NCBI RefSeq assembly: GCF_000444135.1
Contig: NZ_ATDK01000271.1
Location: 1 to 35,357 of the forward strand
Direction of reading: 5' to 3'
Length of the DNA: 35,357 nucleotides
Origin: Pseudomonas avellanae BPIC 631
GTDB lineage: Bacteria > Pseudomonadota > Gammaproteobacteria > Pseudomonadales > Pseudomonadaceae
Made by a program: the position numbers and the translations under genes. Shown piece after piece: positions 1 to 7,072 of the stretch (position 1 is the first letter of the stretch; each line of letters opens with the position of its first letter). The notes under the pieces were generated by a model. The model was not told the DNA's origin and searched no databases. It saw only the letters and a list, made by a program, of their open reading frames with translations.

Positions 1-242
1 GCACATGCGCGATTAATCGATCGATTTTTCAACAAATAGCGGCTTATTTTAGGAAAAGTCCGGCTATCGGCCACGGCGCGGTGAGTTGATCGGAGGATCC
101 CTAAGTGGGGTTCGTGGGGCGGATACCATGCATTTCATACCAGGAACGCTCAAATCAGGTCACCGAACAGCAAGGGATCCGGGCGTCAAGCATCCATACG
201 TACAAAACATGTCCGGAAGGCGAAAGCATTGATTAACGTTAC

Positions 243-262
243 TCCTTACACTAAAGTAAGGA
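243..262 (+). promoter_or_regulatory. Candidate operator of the toxin-antitoxin operon
   Basis: A perfect inverted repeat with 7-base arms (TCCTTAC / GTAAGGA) and a 6-base spacer sits about 28 bases before the antitoxin start. Its right arm runs into GATAAT (261-266), which resembles a -10 box. Type II antitoxins normally bind a palindrome over their own promoter, so autoregulation by the AbrB-like protein is a reasonable inference. I see no convincing -35 box. The antitoxin ATG is preceded by an AGAGGAG ribosome-binding site. Confidence 0.45.
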
Positions 263-289
263 TAATCCATTGATAGAGGAGCGAAGCTC

Positions 290-532
290 ATGGCCACTGC
301 CACACTCACATCCAAGGGGCAGGTAACAATCCCTGCCCAAGTCCGCGTATCACTTGGCCTGGATACGGGTGACCGGATCGAGTTCGTCGAGCTGCCAGAC
401 GGCAAGTTCGCTATCATGGCGGCCACCCATTCGGTCCGGGACCTGAGAGGCTTGGTTCGTAAACCAGCCAAAAAAGTCAGTATCGAGGACATGAATAACG
501 CCATCGCTGCACAAGGATCCAAAGCCATATGA
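290..532 (+). CDS. AbrB/MazE-fold antitoxin (VapB type)
   Basis: This 80-residue protein opens with the swapped-hairpin AbrB signature: 'LTSKGQVTIPAQVR' around residues 6-19, then 'LGLDTGDRIEF' and 'DGKFAIM'. This is the DNA-binding half. The C-terminal third (about residues 50-80) is the likely toxin-binding tail. Such proteins bind and neutralise the cognate PIN-domain toxin and repress the shared operon. The start has a good AGGAG site about 7 bases upstream. The stop overlaps the next gene's ATG by 4 bases (ATGA), so the two are translationally coupled. An inverted repeat just upstream is a plausible operator. The family is clear; which toxin subfamily it neutralises is inferred from the neighbour. 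Confidence 0.88.
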   Translation: MATATLTSKGQVTIPAQVRVSLGLDTGDRIEFVELPDGKFAIMAATHSVRDLRGLVRKPAKKVSIEDMNNAIAAQGSKAI

Positions 533-924
533 TCGGTCTGGATACCAATGTGCTGGTGCGTTACGTTGCCCAGGATGATCCGAAGCAATCGCCGAAAGCG
601 TCAGCACTGATCGAGTCGTTTTCGATAAGCGGCCCGGGGTTTATAACCGCCGTGTCCGTGGTTGAACTGGTGTGGGTGCTCCAGTCCTGCTACGAAAGTA
701 CCAAGAGTGAAATCATACTGGTGCTGGAAACGTTGCTGCGGACTCGCGAACTAAAAATCGAGAACGCTGATGTGGTCTGGCAGGCGCTTCGCCTATTTTC
801 GGATTCCAAAGCCGACTTCGCCGACTGCCTGATCGAGCGGAGCGCCATAGCTGCCGGATGCGACTATGTGGTGTCATTCGATAGCAAAGCAATCAAGACG
901 ACTGGAATGCGAGCAGTAGGCTGA
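529..924 (+). CDS. PIN-domain ribonuclease toxin (VapC type)
   Basis: This 131-residue PIN-domain protein is the toxin partner of the preceding AbrB-like antitoxin. The acidic metal-binding residues are visible: D5 in 'GLDTN', E46 in 'SVVELVW', D96 and D99 in 'KADFADCLI', and D118 in 'SFDSK'. The fold is therefore intact and probably active as a Mg2+/Mn2+-dependent endoribonuclease. VapC toxins usually cut initiator tRNA or 23S rRNA; the target here cannot be read from sequence. Length is typical. The ATGA overlap with the antitoxin gives the usual antitoxin-first order. The pair lies in a strip of accessory genes, in keeping with horizontal acquisition. Confidence 0.88.
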   Translation: MIGLDTNVLVRYVAQDDPKQSPKASALIESFSISGPGFITAVSVVELVWVLQSCYESTKSEIILVLETLLRTRELKIENADVVWQALRLFSDSKADFADCLIERSAIAAGCDYVVSFDSKAIKTTGMRAVG

Positions 925-1034
925 TAAGCGCATCGGGCCTTCATCAGTAAGCCCGCCCCAGCCCCAGACTAATACACCAACCGCCCAACTCTGCTACCGT
1001 GCCCGCTCACAATATGCACTGGATGTATCGAACA

Positions 1035-1364
1035 ATGAACTCACGGAAGACACTGGCTATCGCGCTGACAGCCTGTATCAGCATTCAGCTGGCGCCTGAT
1101 GGTTTTGCAAACGAACGCAACGGTTATGGGCCAAACACAGTTGTTCTGAGCACAGTAGCATCAGGCTTGTTAACGACGATGGCTGCCGACAAAGTGGCAG
1201 ATTTTTTCCGGCCCGCGCGGGACGATGCGTTGGCGTTCATAGGCTCGGATGGCGAGATCCGTGGCGCACAATTTGAGCAGGCTGTTCAGCACTACCGTTC
1301 TATTTCCACGCAACCCCGGATGTCCGAGCGGCAACTGGCTCAGGCCATCGCAGCGATTTACTGA
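1035..1364 (+). CDS. DUF2388 family exported protein
   Basis: The C-terminal half, with 'ARDDALAFIGSDGEIRGAQFEQAV' residues and a closing 'RQLAQAIAAIY', matches my memory of DUF2388, a small secreted family almost restricted to Pseudomonas and of unknown function. I chose the ATG at 1035 over the in-frame ATG at 999 because it puts a classical signal peptide at the N-terminus (basic 'MNSRK', hydrophobic 'TLAIALTACISIQLA', likely cleavage near 'GFA-NE'), giving 109 residues. The protein is probably periplasmic. The next gene, a DUF1652 protein, converges on it with a 35-base gap. No regulatory site is evident. Confidence 0.72.
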   Translation: MNSRKTLAIALTACISIQLAPDGFANERNGYGPNTVVLSTVASGLLTTMAADKVADFFRPARDDALAFIGSDGEIRGAQFEQAVQHYRSISTQPRMSERQLAQAIAAIY

Positions 1365-1399
1365 CGGCGCTGAGCAAGTACGGGGCTGTTTATCCAGTC

Positions 1400-1657
1400 C
1401 TAAGCCAGTCGCCTCATGGACAAATCCATCTGCCCCATCAGGTCTCTCTGCTCTTTCAGGGAGAGCACCAGCCGCGCGATGGATCGGCTGGTGGATAGCT
1501 CGGACAGAGGCATACCCGCCACAGACAGCTGGATGTCACCAGATACGGGGTCGAAAAGCTTCACGGAGAAGCTTTCGTTGGCCGCGATGACGCACTCGCA
1601 CCTGGAGGGCAAAAAAGCCGTTTCAAGAACTCGCTGAAGATCGGGTTTTGAATACAT
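1400..1657 (-). CDS. DUF1652 family protein
   Basis: This 85-residue protein has the layout of the Pseudomonas DUF1652 family: 'LQRVLETAFLPSRCECVI', a 'SFSVKLFDPVSGDIQLSVAG' beta region, and the helical 'LSTSRSIARLVLSLKEQRDL'. No function is known for the family. There is no signal peptide or membrane segment, so it is probably cytosolic. The ATG is preceded by AGAGGA at a suitable distance. Upstream on this strand, TTGTCT (about 1695-1700) is a possible -35 box. Several Pseudomonas genomes carry many DUF1652 paralogues. Confidence 0.75.
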   Translation of the reverse strand: MYSKPDLQRVLETAFLPSRCECVIAANESFSVKLFDPVSGDIQLSVAGMPLSELSTSRSIARLVLSLKEQRDLMGQMDLSMRRLA

Positions 1658-1869
1658 GGTGCGTCCTCTGCTGGTCTAATTGTTTGACCCAGTGTAGACA
1701 AGTTTCACGCACATTTGTTGCAGACCTGCGCCAAGCGCTGTTCCGCTTCTGCTCCCCTTCCGAACGCATGGCTGCGTACGATGTGAAGGCCACCGGCTAG
1801 CCAGGGCTTTGACCATCGATCATGGCAACCTGGGCGCTGGGCGTTGACTGAGGAATATCACACCGTCAA

Positions 1870-2157
1870 CTACCGAAAAAAGACGATTATCAAGCCAAAC
1901 AGAACAACGGTAGATATCGCTTCTTTTCTGGAAAAAAACAACGCTATGATAACCTGCAATATCACAGCAACAAAAACAAGCAGGCCTCGAAATACTTCTC
2001 GATTACCGGAATTTTCAGCGGATATTGCGGGCCTGTACTGAGGTTCCATCCAGTCATATTCCGAACCTTGAAACAACGCGTAAAGTAACAAGCACCAAAA
2101 AGACGCAGAATACAAAGCAAGCCGAAAAAGGATCTTTGCTACCTTCATACTTTTCAC
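1870..2157 (-). CDS. Small hypothetical membrane protein in an AT-rich stretch
   Basis: This 95-residue frame encodes about three hydrophobic segments: roughly residues 9-29 ('LFRLALYSASFWCLLLYALF'), 55-74 ('FRGLLVFVAVILQVIIALFF'), and a short C-terminal one ending in 'LIIVFFR'. Basic residues flank the first segment, as in a real inner-membrane protein. I do not recognise a family. Base composition is clearly more AT-rich than the neighbours, which suggests recent acquisition and also makes a chance frame more likely. The start could be 2157 or the in-frame Met four residues in. The hydrophobic pattern in only one frame supports coding. Confidence 0.5.
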   Translation of the reverse strand: MKSMKVAKILFRLALYSASFWCLLLYALFQGSEYDWMEPQYRPAISAENSGNREVFRGLLVFVAVILQVIIALFFSRKEAISTVVLFGLIIVFFR

Positions 2158-2267
2158 ATCACCAACTTATAGATACAAACCCAGGCACTCAAAATAAAAT
2201 CTTCGCGCCTGGCATCTTTATCACACCGATCAACAAATAGTTCGTACTGCGACAGTGACCAGCGCCC

Positions 2268-3395
2268 TCATTCTGCCTTCAACGGAATAAACACCGCAAA
2301 CGTCGTCCCAAGCTCCGCTTTCGACATCACTTCGATATGCCCGCCATGCGCGTCAACTATCTTGGCAACAATAAACAGGCCAAGCCCCAGGCTTGAATAA
2401 GGGCCGTTGTCGGTCATCTGCTCAGGAGAGTAGCGACCCATCGGGTTGAAAATGAATGGGAGCACATCTTCCGGGATCGGACTGCCAGTGTTATGGACAG
2501 TGAATTGAAGTGTGCCTTCGCAGGCTGTCAGCATGACTTCGACAGGATCGCGGCTGTTGCCATGCTGGACGGCGTTGCCGATGAGGTTTGAAAAAACCTG
2601 CTCCAGCCGATCGCCATCAAAAACGCCGACCACCGGTTCGCTTGAAGTCAGGCGAATATCCGCCTCGGGGTTGACCGTGCGGGACTCGTCGACGATGCGG
2701 GCGCATATGGGCTGGATGTCTATCTCGGTTTTTTTCATCGGTATGCCGGGACCGATCTGTGAGCGGGTGAAGTCCAGAAGGTCACCGACAATCTGGCTGG
2801 CTCGTTTCACGCTGCAGTAGATTCTTGACGCAACCTTGGTCGACCTCGGACCCAGATCGCTGGTACGCAAAAGTACGTCTGCACCCAACAAGATGGCGCT
2901 CAGCGGGGTTCGCAAATCATGCCCGAGAATGCCGAGGAAGATATTGCGCGAAGCTTGGACCGCGCCGGTGTAGCTGGAGATGGATTCTGCAAGCGCCTGA
3001 TCGATTGCCTCGTTGAAGCGGATCATGTCGCCCATCTGCGAATGTGTGTCGCCTCGTTCCTGAGCCATCCAGAGTTTAATGACGCTGGCCCGCAAGGCCC
3101 GAAACTCAGAAACCACCTGATCGATGGTGAAGCCAGACATGAGCCGGGTCATCGCGTGGTTTTTCGCAGCAGTGCCCTCTTGCGAAATCACCTGCCCCTG
3201 CGACTTGTCGATCTGCTCTTGCGAAGATTGTGTGGTGCTCAGATCTGATGCAATGGCTTGAAGCATTTGCCCGGCATGGTCCCTGAGCGCAGAGGCGTCG
3301 AGAGGATCGCCTGGCGTGCTCATGGTGCGAGCAAAATCGGCCCACTCCTTCACGATCGGTTCGATGTTCTCAAGAATGAAGCCCGATAAACGCAT
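2268..3395 (-). CDS. Sensor histidine kinase with RsbRD-like N-terminal domain
   Basis: This 375-residue kinase has no transmembrane segment, so it is likely cytosolic. Residues about 1-140 are all-helical and resemble the RsbRD/globin-like sensor region. The HisKA dimerisation domain follows, with the phosphoacceptor H159 in 'ILGHDLRTPLSAI'. The HATPase_c domain has the N box 'FSNLIGNAVQHG' and the G2 box 'SLGLGLFIVAKIVDAHGG', so catalysis should be intact. It would autophosphorylate and pass phosphate to a response regulator, but none is encoded next to it, making it an orphan. The next gene upstream on the same strand lies about 82 bases away. The ATG at 3395 has only a weak Shine-Dalgarno site. 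Confidence 0.9.
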   Translation of the reverse strand: MRLSGFILENIEPIVKEWADFARTMSTPGDPLDASALRDHAGQMLQAIASDLSTTQSSQEQIDKSQGQVISQEGTAAKNHAMTRLMSGFTIDQVVSEFRALRASVIKLWMAQERGDTHSQMGDMIRFNEAIDQALAESISSYTGAVQASRNIFLGILGHDLRTPLSAILLGADVLLRTSDLGPRSTKVASRIYCSVKRASQIVGDLLDFTRSQIGPGIPMKKTEIDIQPICARIVDESRTVNPEADIRLTSSEPVVGVFDGDRLEQVFSNLIGNAVQHGNSRDPVEVMLTACEGTLQFTVHNTGSPIPEDVLPFIFNPMGRYSPEQMTDNGPYSSLGLGLFIVAKIVDAHGGHIEVMSKAELGTTFAVFIPLKAE

Positions 3396-3476
3396 AGCAA
3401 TTCATACCCGAAATAAACCGAGCGAATTGCTGGTTCAAGGGCCCAGTTAAGCACCAATACCGATCAAGCGCACGGT

Positions 3477-3728
3477 TTAGCCCGCCAGCGCCTGTAAACG
3501 CGCCTGAACGGCGTCGTCAAAAATGATGTAAAGCTTCTCGGCATCGGCGGGGCGAAGTTTTCCGCCTTTGCCCTTGGTGGTTTCCAGGCGGTGGATGTAT
3601 TCGATTTGCAGCGCGCCCTCGGCTTCTATATCGGCGCGAGTGCTGGCGGCGTCAAGCGCTCTCACCAGATCACTTATTTCTGCCTGAATGGCCTTGGGCA
3701 GCCGTAACTGGTCAATTTGTTCCTGCAT
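3477..3728 (-). CDS. Small helical protein downstream of the SOS-controlled UmuD-like gene
   Basis: I do not recognise this protein. From the ATG at 3728 it has 83 residues and reads as mostly alpha-helical: 'MQEQIDQLRLPKAIQAEISDL' residues, an acidic stretch, then 'HRLETTKGKGGKLRPADAEKLYIIF' and 'DAVQARLQAL'. It has no signal peptide or membrane segment. A GTG at 3770 would add 14 residues, but those look like translated spacer. The gene follows the UmuD-like gene on the same strand with a 75-base gap and no obvious terminator, so co-transcription from the LexA-controlled promoter is plausible. A partner or regulator role would be inference only. Confidence 0.6.
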   Translation of the reverse strand: MQEQIDQLRLPKAIQAEISDLVRALDAASTRADIEAEGALQIEYIHRLETTKGKGGKLRPADAEKLYIIFDDAVQARLQALAG

Positions 3729-3803
3729 GCTCGATTTCCGGTTCAGTACTGTAGGGCGGCAGGAGATCACGCGATGCTGTGCAATGCAAGGCCGCGAGGC
3801 TGC

Positions 3804-4247
3804 TCATCGAGCGGACGAGCACGCCGCTCGCCCTTCAAGAAGGCTTTTGAGGCTATAGGTCACGACCCCCAGAATGATCAGGTCGTCGTTGTCGGTCACG
3901 TGCAGCGGCGGGTAGTCTGCGTTTTCGGACTGCAGAATCACGACGTGACCACGCATGTGCAACCGTCGGCATAGTTGCCGCGCATTGAGCGAAGCGACGA
4001 CGATGTCACCGTGCTCTGCGTACTGACTGCGATCGACTACCAGCATGTCGCCGCGGGACATGCCGCACCCTCGCATGCCCTCATCCTCGACCCTGGCCAG
4101 GTAAACATGCGGCTCGCGAACGCCACACAGCTCCGCAATCGAGACGTGCCGCTCGACCACGGGTGACTGGGAGCCAACGGCTGACATGGAGATGAACGGG
4201 AGCTTGATGCCCCCTGCCGAAAGCGGGCCGAGGAATGTGACACTCAT
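3804..4247 (-). CDS. UmuD/RulA-like protein lacking the catalytic Ser-Lys dyad
   Basis: This 147-residue protein aligns along its whole length with UmuD/RulA (S24 family): N-terminal 'MSVTFLGPLSAG', a possible self-cleavage site at V24-G25, and the core 'RGDMLVVDRSQYAEHGDIVVASL'. In active relatives the nucleophile lies in 'GDSM'; here the segment is 'EDEGM', placing Gly57 at the Ser position. The general-base Lys falls at Arg94 in 'QLCRRL'. Self-cleavage should therefore be lost, although it could still be cut in trans or pair with another UmuD. No umuC lies next to it. A canonical LexA box overlaps its promoter, so it is predicted to be SOS-induced. Known: UmuD' partners the UmuC polymerase. 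Inferred: this copy modulates that system. Confidence 0.87.
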   Translation of the reverse strand: MSVTFLGPLSAGGIKLPFISMSAVGSQSPVVERHVSIAELCGVREPHVYLARVEDEGMRGCGMSRGDMLVVDRSQYAEHGDIVVASLNARQLCRRLHMRGHVVILQSENADYPPLHVTDNDDLIILGVVTYSLKSLLEGRAACSSAR

Positions 4248-4269
4248 GAGGTGAGCCTTTTCTGATTAG

Positions 4270-4285
4270 CTGTATGCATATACAG
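4270..4285 (-). promoter_or_regulatory. LexA (SOS) box
   Basis: CTGTATGCATATACAG fits the gammaproteobacterial LexA consensus CTGT-N8-ACAG exactly, with an AT-rich centre. It lies 23 bases upstream of the UmuD-like start and overlaps the proposed -10 hexamer, the normal place for repression. This is the strongest regulatory site in the window. Confidence 0.9.
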
Positions 4286-4312
4286 TTAATCGTTTATCGC
4301 GCGTCAGGTCAA
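4284..4312 (-). promoter_or_regulatory. Sigma-70 promoter of the UmuD-like gene
   Basis: On the minus strand TTGACC (4312-4307) is a near-consensus -35 box, followed after exactly 17 bases by TTAACT (4289-4284), a weaker -10 box. The LexA box overlaps the -10 and extends into the start-site region, so bound LexA would block RNA polymerase. Confidence 0.6.
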
Positions 4313-4356
4313 TCTCGAATGCCCGGCGCTTCGACAAAAGGCATTGGCTCAAGCTG

Positions 4357-5604
4357 TCAGGGCGCGGCAACAGCCTGCGACAATTGCGTGATCAACGCGA
4401 CCGTCAAATAAAGCCTTGGCGCGATGCTCGACAGTTCGATGTATTCATCATCCGCGTGCAAACCGGCCCCGACCACGCCCATGGTTTCCAGTACCGCGGG
4501 CTTGGCGCTGCCCGGCACATAGGCGTAGCCCGCATCCGTGCCGAAACGCATGGCAATCGGCTCGATGCTGCGACCGATTTTTGCGTAAAGCGTTTGCGCA
4601 GTTTTTGCCAATTGCTCGGAGCCGGGGTTTTTGGCCAGCGGTGGGCGACCTTTTTCCATGCGCAAGGTTACTTCGGTGCCATCCACGAGGGTTTTGTTTA
4701 CGATACGCTGGCCGTCAGCCAGTACCCGGTCGCTCTCGCTTGGGTCGGAGTAGCGCATGTCCGCTTCGGCCGAGGCGCTGGAGGGAATGATGTTGCGCTT
4801 CTCCCCGCCCTTGATCAGCGTCCAGTTAACGGTAGTGCCTTTGCCTGGGTCGCCAAGGTCCTTGAGTTGCAGCATCTGATGCGCCAGCTCGATGGCTGCA
4901 TTGCGCCCGGCTTCGGGGGCGGAACCTGCGTGCGAAGACTTGCCCTTGACGTCGAGCAGCAGACCGTTGATGCCATTGGTGGCGACCGTCACGGCGTCCT
5001 TGTCCGGTGGTTCGTAAGAGAAAACGTAATCGTGCTGGCGAGCCAGTTCAGCAATGACTTTTTTCGAACCGCTGGAACCGGTTTCTTCGTCAGGGTTGAA
5101 CAGCACGGTCAGTGTGCCGAAGTCCTTGAACTGCTGGTCCTGCAACAGTTTCAGCGAATGCAGGATCATCGCTACACCGCCTTTGGCGTCCGCAACTCCG
5201 GGGCCGTAGGCACGCTCGCTGTCGAGCCGAAACGGACGCTTGGCGGCGGTGCCAGGGCCGAACACGGTGTCGTAATGGACCATCAGCAGAAAGGATCGGG
5301 TGCCGTTGCCCTTGAATGTGCCGACAATGTTGTCACCGGCCGAGGGGTCCGCAGGCGTCGTTTTAACCTCGGCGCCCAGAGCCTTGAGGCGTTCGACCAG
5401 TAGCGCGCTGACGGTTTTCAGGCCCGGTGCCTGGCCGGTGCCAGTGTCGACGTCCACCAGTTCCTTGACCGTCGCCAGATAGGCTTTTTGTTCAGCCTGG
5501 GCTTTGTTCAGCAGTTGATCGGGTGACAGATCGGCGGCCAACGCGCTCAGAGACAGCAGGGAAAAACCGAGGGCGGCAACAGTGAAGAAAGATCGTGGGT
5601 GCAT
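4357..5604 (-). CDS. Carboxypeptidase G2-like M20 metallopeptidase
   Basis: The protein has 415 residues, the length of Pseudomonas carboxypeptidase G2, which removes C-terminal glutamate from folates and their analogues. A signal peptide ('RSFFTVAALGFSLLSLSALA', cleavage before 'ADLSP') points to the periplasm. The di-zinc ligands are all present: H110 in 'MVHYDTV', D139 in 'GVADAKGG', the E173/E174 pair in 'NPDEETG' (catalytic base and bridging ligand), E198 in 'SYEPPD', and H383 in 'GLHADDEY'. The lid/dimerisation domain lies between about residues 213 and 325. Folate specificity is inferred; a general acyl-glutamate or peptide hydrolase is possible. It stands alone, upstream of and on the same strand as the SOS-controlled unit. 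Confidence 0.87.
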   Translation of the reverse strand: MHPRSFFTVAALGFSLLSLSALAADLSPDQLLNKAQAEQKAYLATVKELVDVDTGTGQAPGLKTVSALLVERLKALGAEVKTTPADPSAGDNIVGTFKGNGTRSFLLMVHYDTVFGPGTAAKRPFRLDSERAYGPGVADAKGGVAMILHSLKLLQDQQFKDFGTLTVLFNPDEETGSSGSKKVIAELARQHDYVFSYEPPDKDAVTVATNGINGLLLDVKGKSSHAGSAPEAGRNAAIELAHQMLQLKDLGDPGKGTTVNWTLIKGGEKRNIIPSSASAEADMRYSDPSESDRVLADGQRIVNKTLVDGTEVTLRMEKGRPPLAKNPGSEQLAKTAQTLYAKIGRSIEPIAMRFGTDAGYAYVPGSAKPAVLETMGVVGAGLHADDEYIELSSIAPRLYLTVALITQLSQAVAAP

Positions 5605-5891
5605 GCTGGTTCCTTCAGATCAGTGCAGTGAGATGCGACATCTTTAACCCAACACAGCGCTCAACACCAGATTGCCTGCAATGAACGCTTCTGGCGGCCG
5701 GCTTATGGGGTTAAATTCAGAATGAGGGAACAAGCAGTCTGTGGGAGGCTCAAAAACAGTCTCGACACGGTATTCACGGCAGTGCCGCTTCTTAACGTCC
5801 ACCCTCCATCCGCACGCGATATGCCCTGCGGCCTTGAGTGGGCGGCATCGCTCGGGTAATGTCATCCAACCGCACAGGACAGAGCACGCTC
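5605..5891. other. Intergenic region between divergent genes
   Basis: These 287 bases separate the carboxypeptidase gene from transaldolase and must hold both promoters. I see no RNA gene, repeat or clear operator. A short frame at 5644-5865 on the minus strand has no recognisable features and I do not call it. Just before the transaldolase ATG there is AGGACAG. Confidence 0.5.
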
Positions 5892-6821
5892 ATGACTTCC
5901 AAGCTGGATCAACTCAAGAAATTCACCACTGTTGTCGCCGATACCGGCGATTTCGGCGCCATCAAAAGCCTCAAGCCCCAGGACGCCACGACCAACCCTT
6001 CCCTGCTGCTCAAGGCCGCATCAAGCGAAAGCAACGCTCAGATGCTCGCCGACGCGTTCAGCGGCGCCAAGGGCGACATCGGTCTGGCCTGCGACCGCTT
6101 TGCCGTTGCCATCGGCCAAGAGATTCTCAAGGTTGTACCGGGTCGCGTGTCCACTGAAGTGGATGCACGTCTGTCGTTCGACACCGACGCACTGATCGAG
6201 CGCAGTGAGCGCATTATCGGTCTCTACGATGCTGCAGGCATCAGTCGCGATCGGGTACTGATCAAGCTGGCCTCGACCTGGGAAGGTATTCGTGCTGCCG
6301 AGAAGCTCGAGAAGGACGGTATTCAGACCAACCTGACGCTGCTGTTTTCCTTCGCTCAGGCCGTTGCTTGCGCCGAAGCCGGCGTGTTTCTGATCTCGCC
6401 GTTCGTGGGCCGCATCTACGACTGGTACAAGAAGTCGTCGGGCACCGATTATGTCGGCGCAGACGATCCAGGTGTGCAGTCCGTGACGCGCATCTACAAC
6501 TACTACAAGGCCAACGACTTCAAGACCGTCGTGATGGGTGCCAGCTTCCGCAATCTGAACCAGATCGAACAACTGGCGGGCTGTGATCGCCTGACCATCA
6601 GCACCGAGTTGCTCAAGCAACTGGCTGAAGACACTGGCACGCTGGAGCAGAAACTTGCGCCGGGCAATGCCGGTGAGGCGCGCCAGAGCCTGACCGAGAG
6701 CCAGTTCCGCTGGGCGTCCAACGAAGATGCCATGGCCACTGAAAAGCTGGCTGAAGGTATTCGTCAGTTCGCTCGCGATCAGGAAAAACTGGAAGCGCTG
6801 CTGTCTGCCAAAAAGTCCTGA
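5892..6821 (+). CDS. tal: Transaldolase
   Basis: This 309-residue enzyme of the non-oxidative pentose phosphate pathway transfers a dihydroxyacetone unit between sugar phosphates (sedoheptulose 7-phosphate plus glyceraldehyde 3-phosphate to erythrose 4-phosphate plus fructose 6-phosphate). The Schiff-base lysine is K125 in '[11 protein letters not shown]'. Other family marks are '[12 protein letters not shown]', '[15 protein letters not shown]' and '[14 protein letters not shown]'. I start at the ATG at 5892 ('[11 protein letters not shown]', the usual family N-terminus); the in-frame ATG at 5838 would add 18 atypical residues. A strong terminator follows. In P. aeruginosa, tal neighbours rssC/rssB, as here. 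Confidence 0.96.
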   Translation: MTSKLDQLKKFTTVVADTGDFGAIKSLKPQDATTNPSLLLKAASSESNAQMLADAFSGAKGDIGLACDRFAVAIGQEILKVVPGRVSTEVDARLSFDTDALIERSERIIGLYDAAGISRDRVLIKLASTWEGIRAAEKLEKDGIQTNLTLLFSFAQAVACAEAGVFLISPFVGRIYDWYKKSSGTDYVGADDPGVQSVTRIYNYYKANDFKTVVMGASFRNLNQIEQLAGCDRLTISTELLKQLAEDTGTLEQKLAPGNAGEARQSLTESQFRWASNEDAMATEKLAEGIRQFARDQEKLEALLSAKKS

Positions 6822-6828
6822 CAATATA

Positions 6829-6862
6829 AAAGGGCGGCACCCTCGCGGGTGTCGCCCTTTTT
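6829..6862 (+). terminator. Rho-independent terminator of tal
   Basis: A 14-base-pair stem (AAAGGGCGGCACCC pairing with GGGTGTCGCCCTTT, with one G-T wobble), a TCGC loop and a run of five T lie 8 bases after the tal stop. Confidence 0.92.
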
Positions 6863-6895
6863 ATCGCCTGCCATTCAAGCCCGTAAGTGGGTCGC

Positions 6896-7072
6896 CTAGG
6901 CTCTGTACGAAAAGTGGCTGCGCTCGGTGATGCTGCGTTAAAAACAGGCTCGTGCGCGAGTCCGATCGGAATGCTCATTTACAACCCGTAGAGTCGGGCG
7001 CGACCCCGGCCGTTCCTCGCCTGTTTTTGCCTTGCCTGACCTTCGCTCGCCGACTTTTCGTACAGAGCCTAG
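6896..7072. mobile_element. MITE-like palindromic element with 20-bp perfect terminal inverted repeats
   Basis: The outer 20 bases CTAGGCTCTGTACGAAAAGT (6896-6915) recur exactly inverted at 7053-7072. Inside, a second imperfect inverted segment (around TTAAAAACAGGC and GCCTGTTTTTG) extends the pairing. Nothing in the roughly 170-base interior codes for a transposase. The terminal CTAG on each side can be read either as part of the repeat or as a CTAG (or TA) target duplication, as made by IS5-like or IS630-like elements. The right CTAG contains the rssC stop codon (TAG on the minus strand). The most likely reading is a non-autonomous element mobilised in trans. An old IS remnant or a structured intergenic repeat is the alternative. 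Confidence 0.75.

Noticed and set aside
160..588. Minus-strand frame overlapping the antitoxin and toxin genes
   Set aside because: It is antisense to two well-supported genes and has no domain features.
5644..5865. Short minus-strand frame between the carboxypeptidase gene and tal
   Set aside because: It has no Shine-Dalgarno site, no recognisable family features, and lies in a region needed for divergent promoters.
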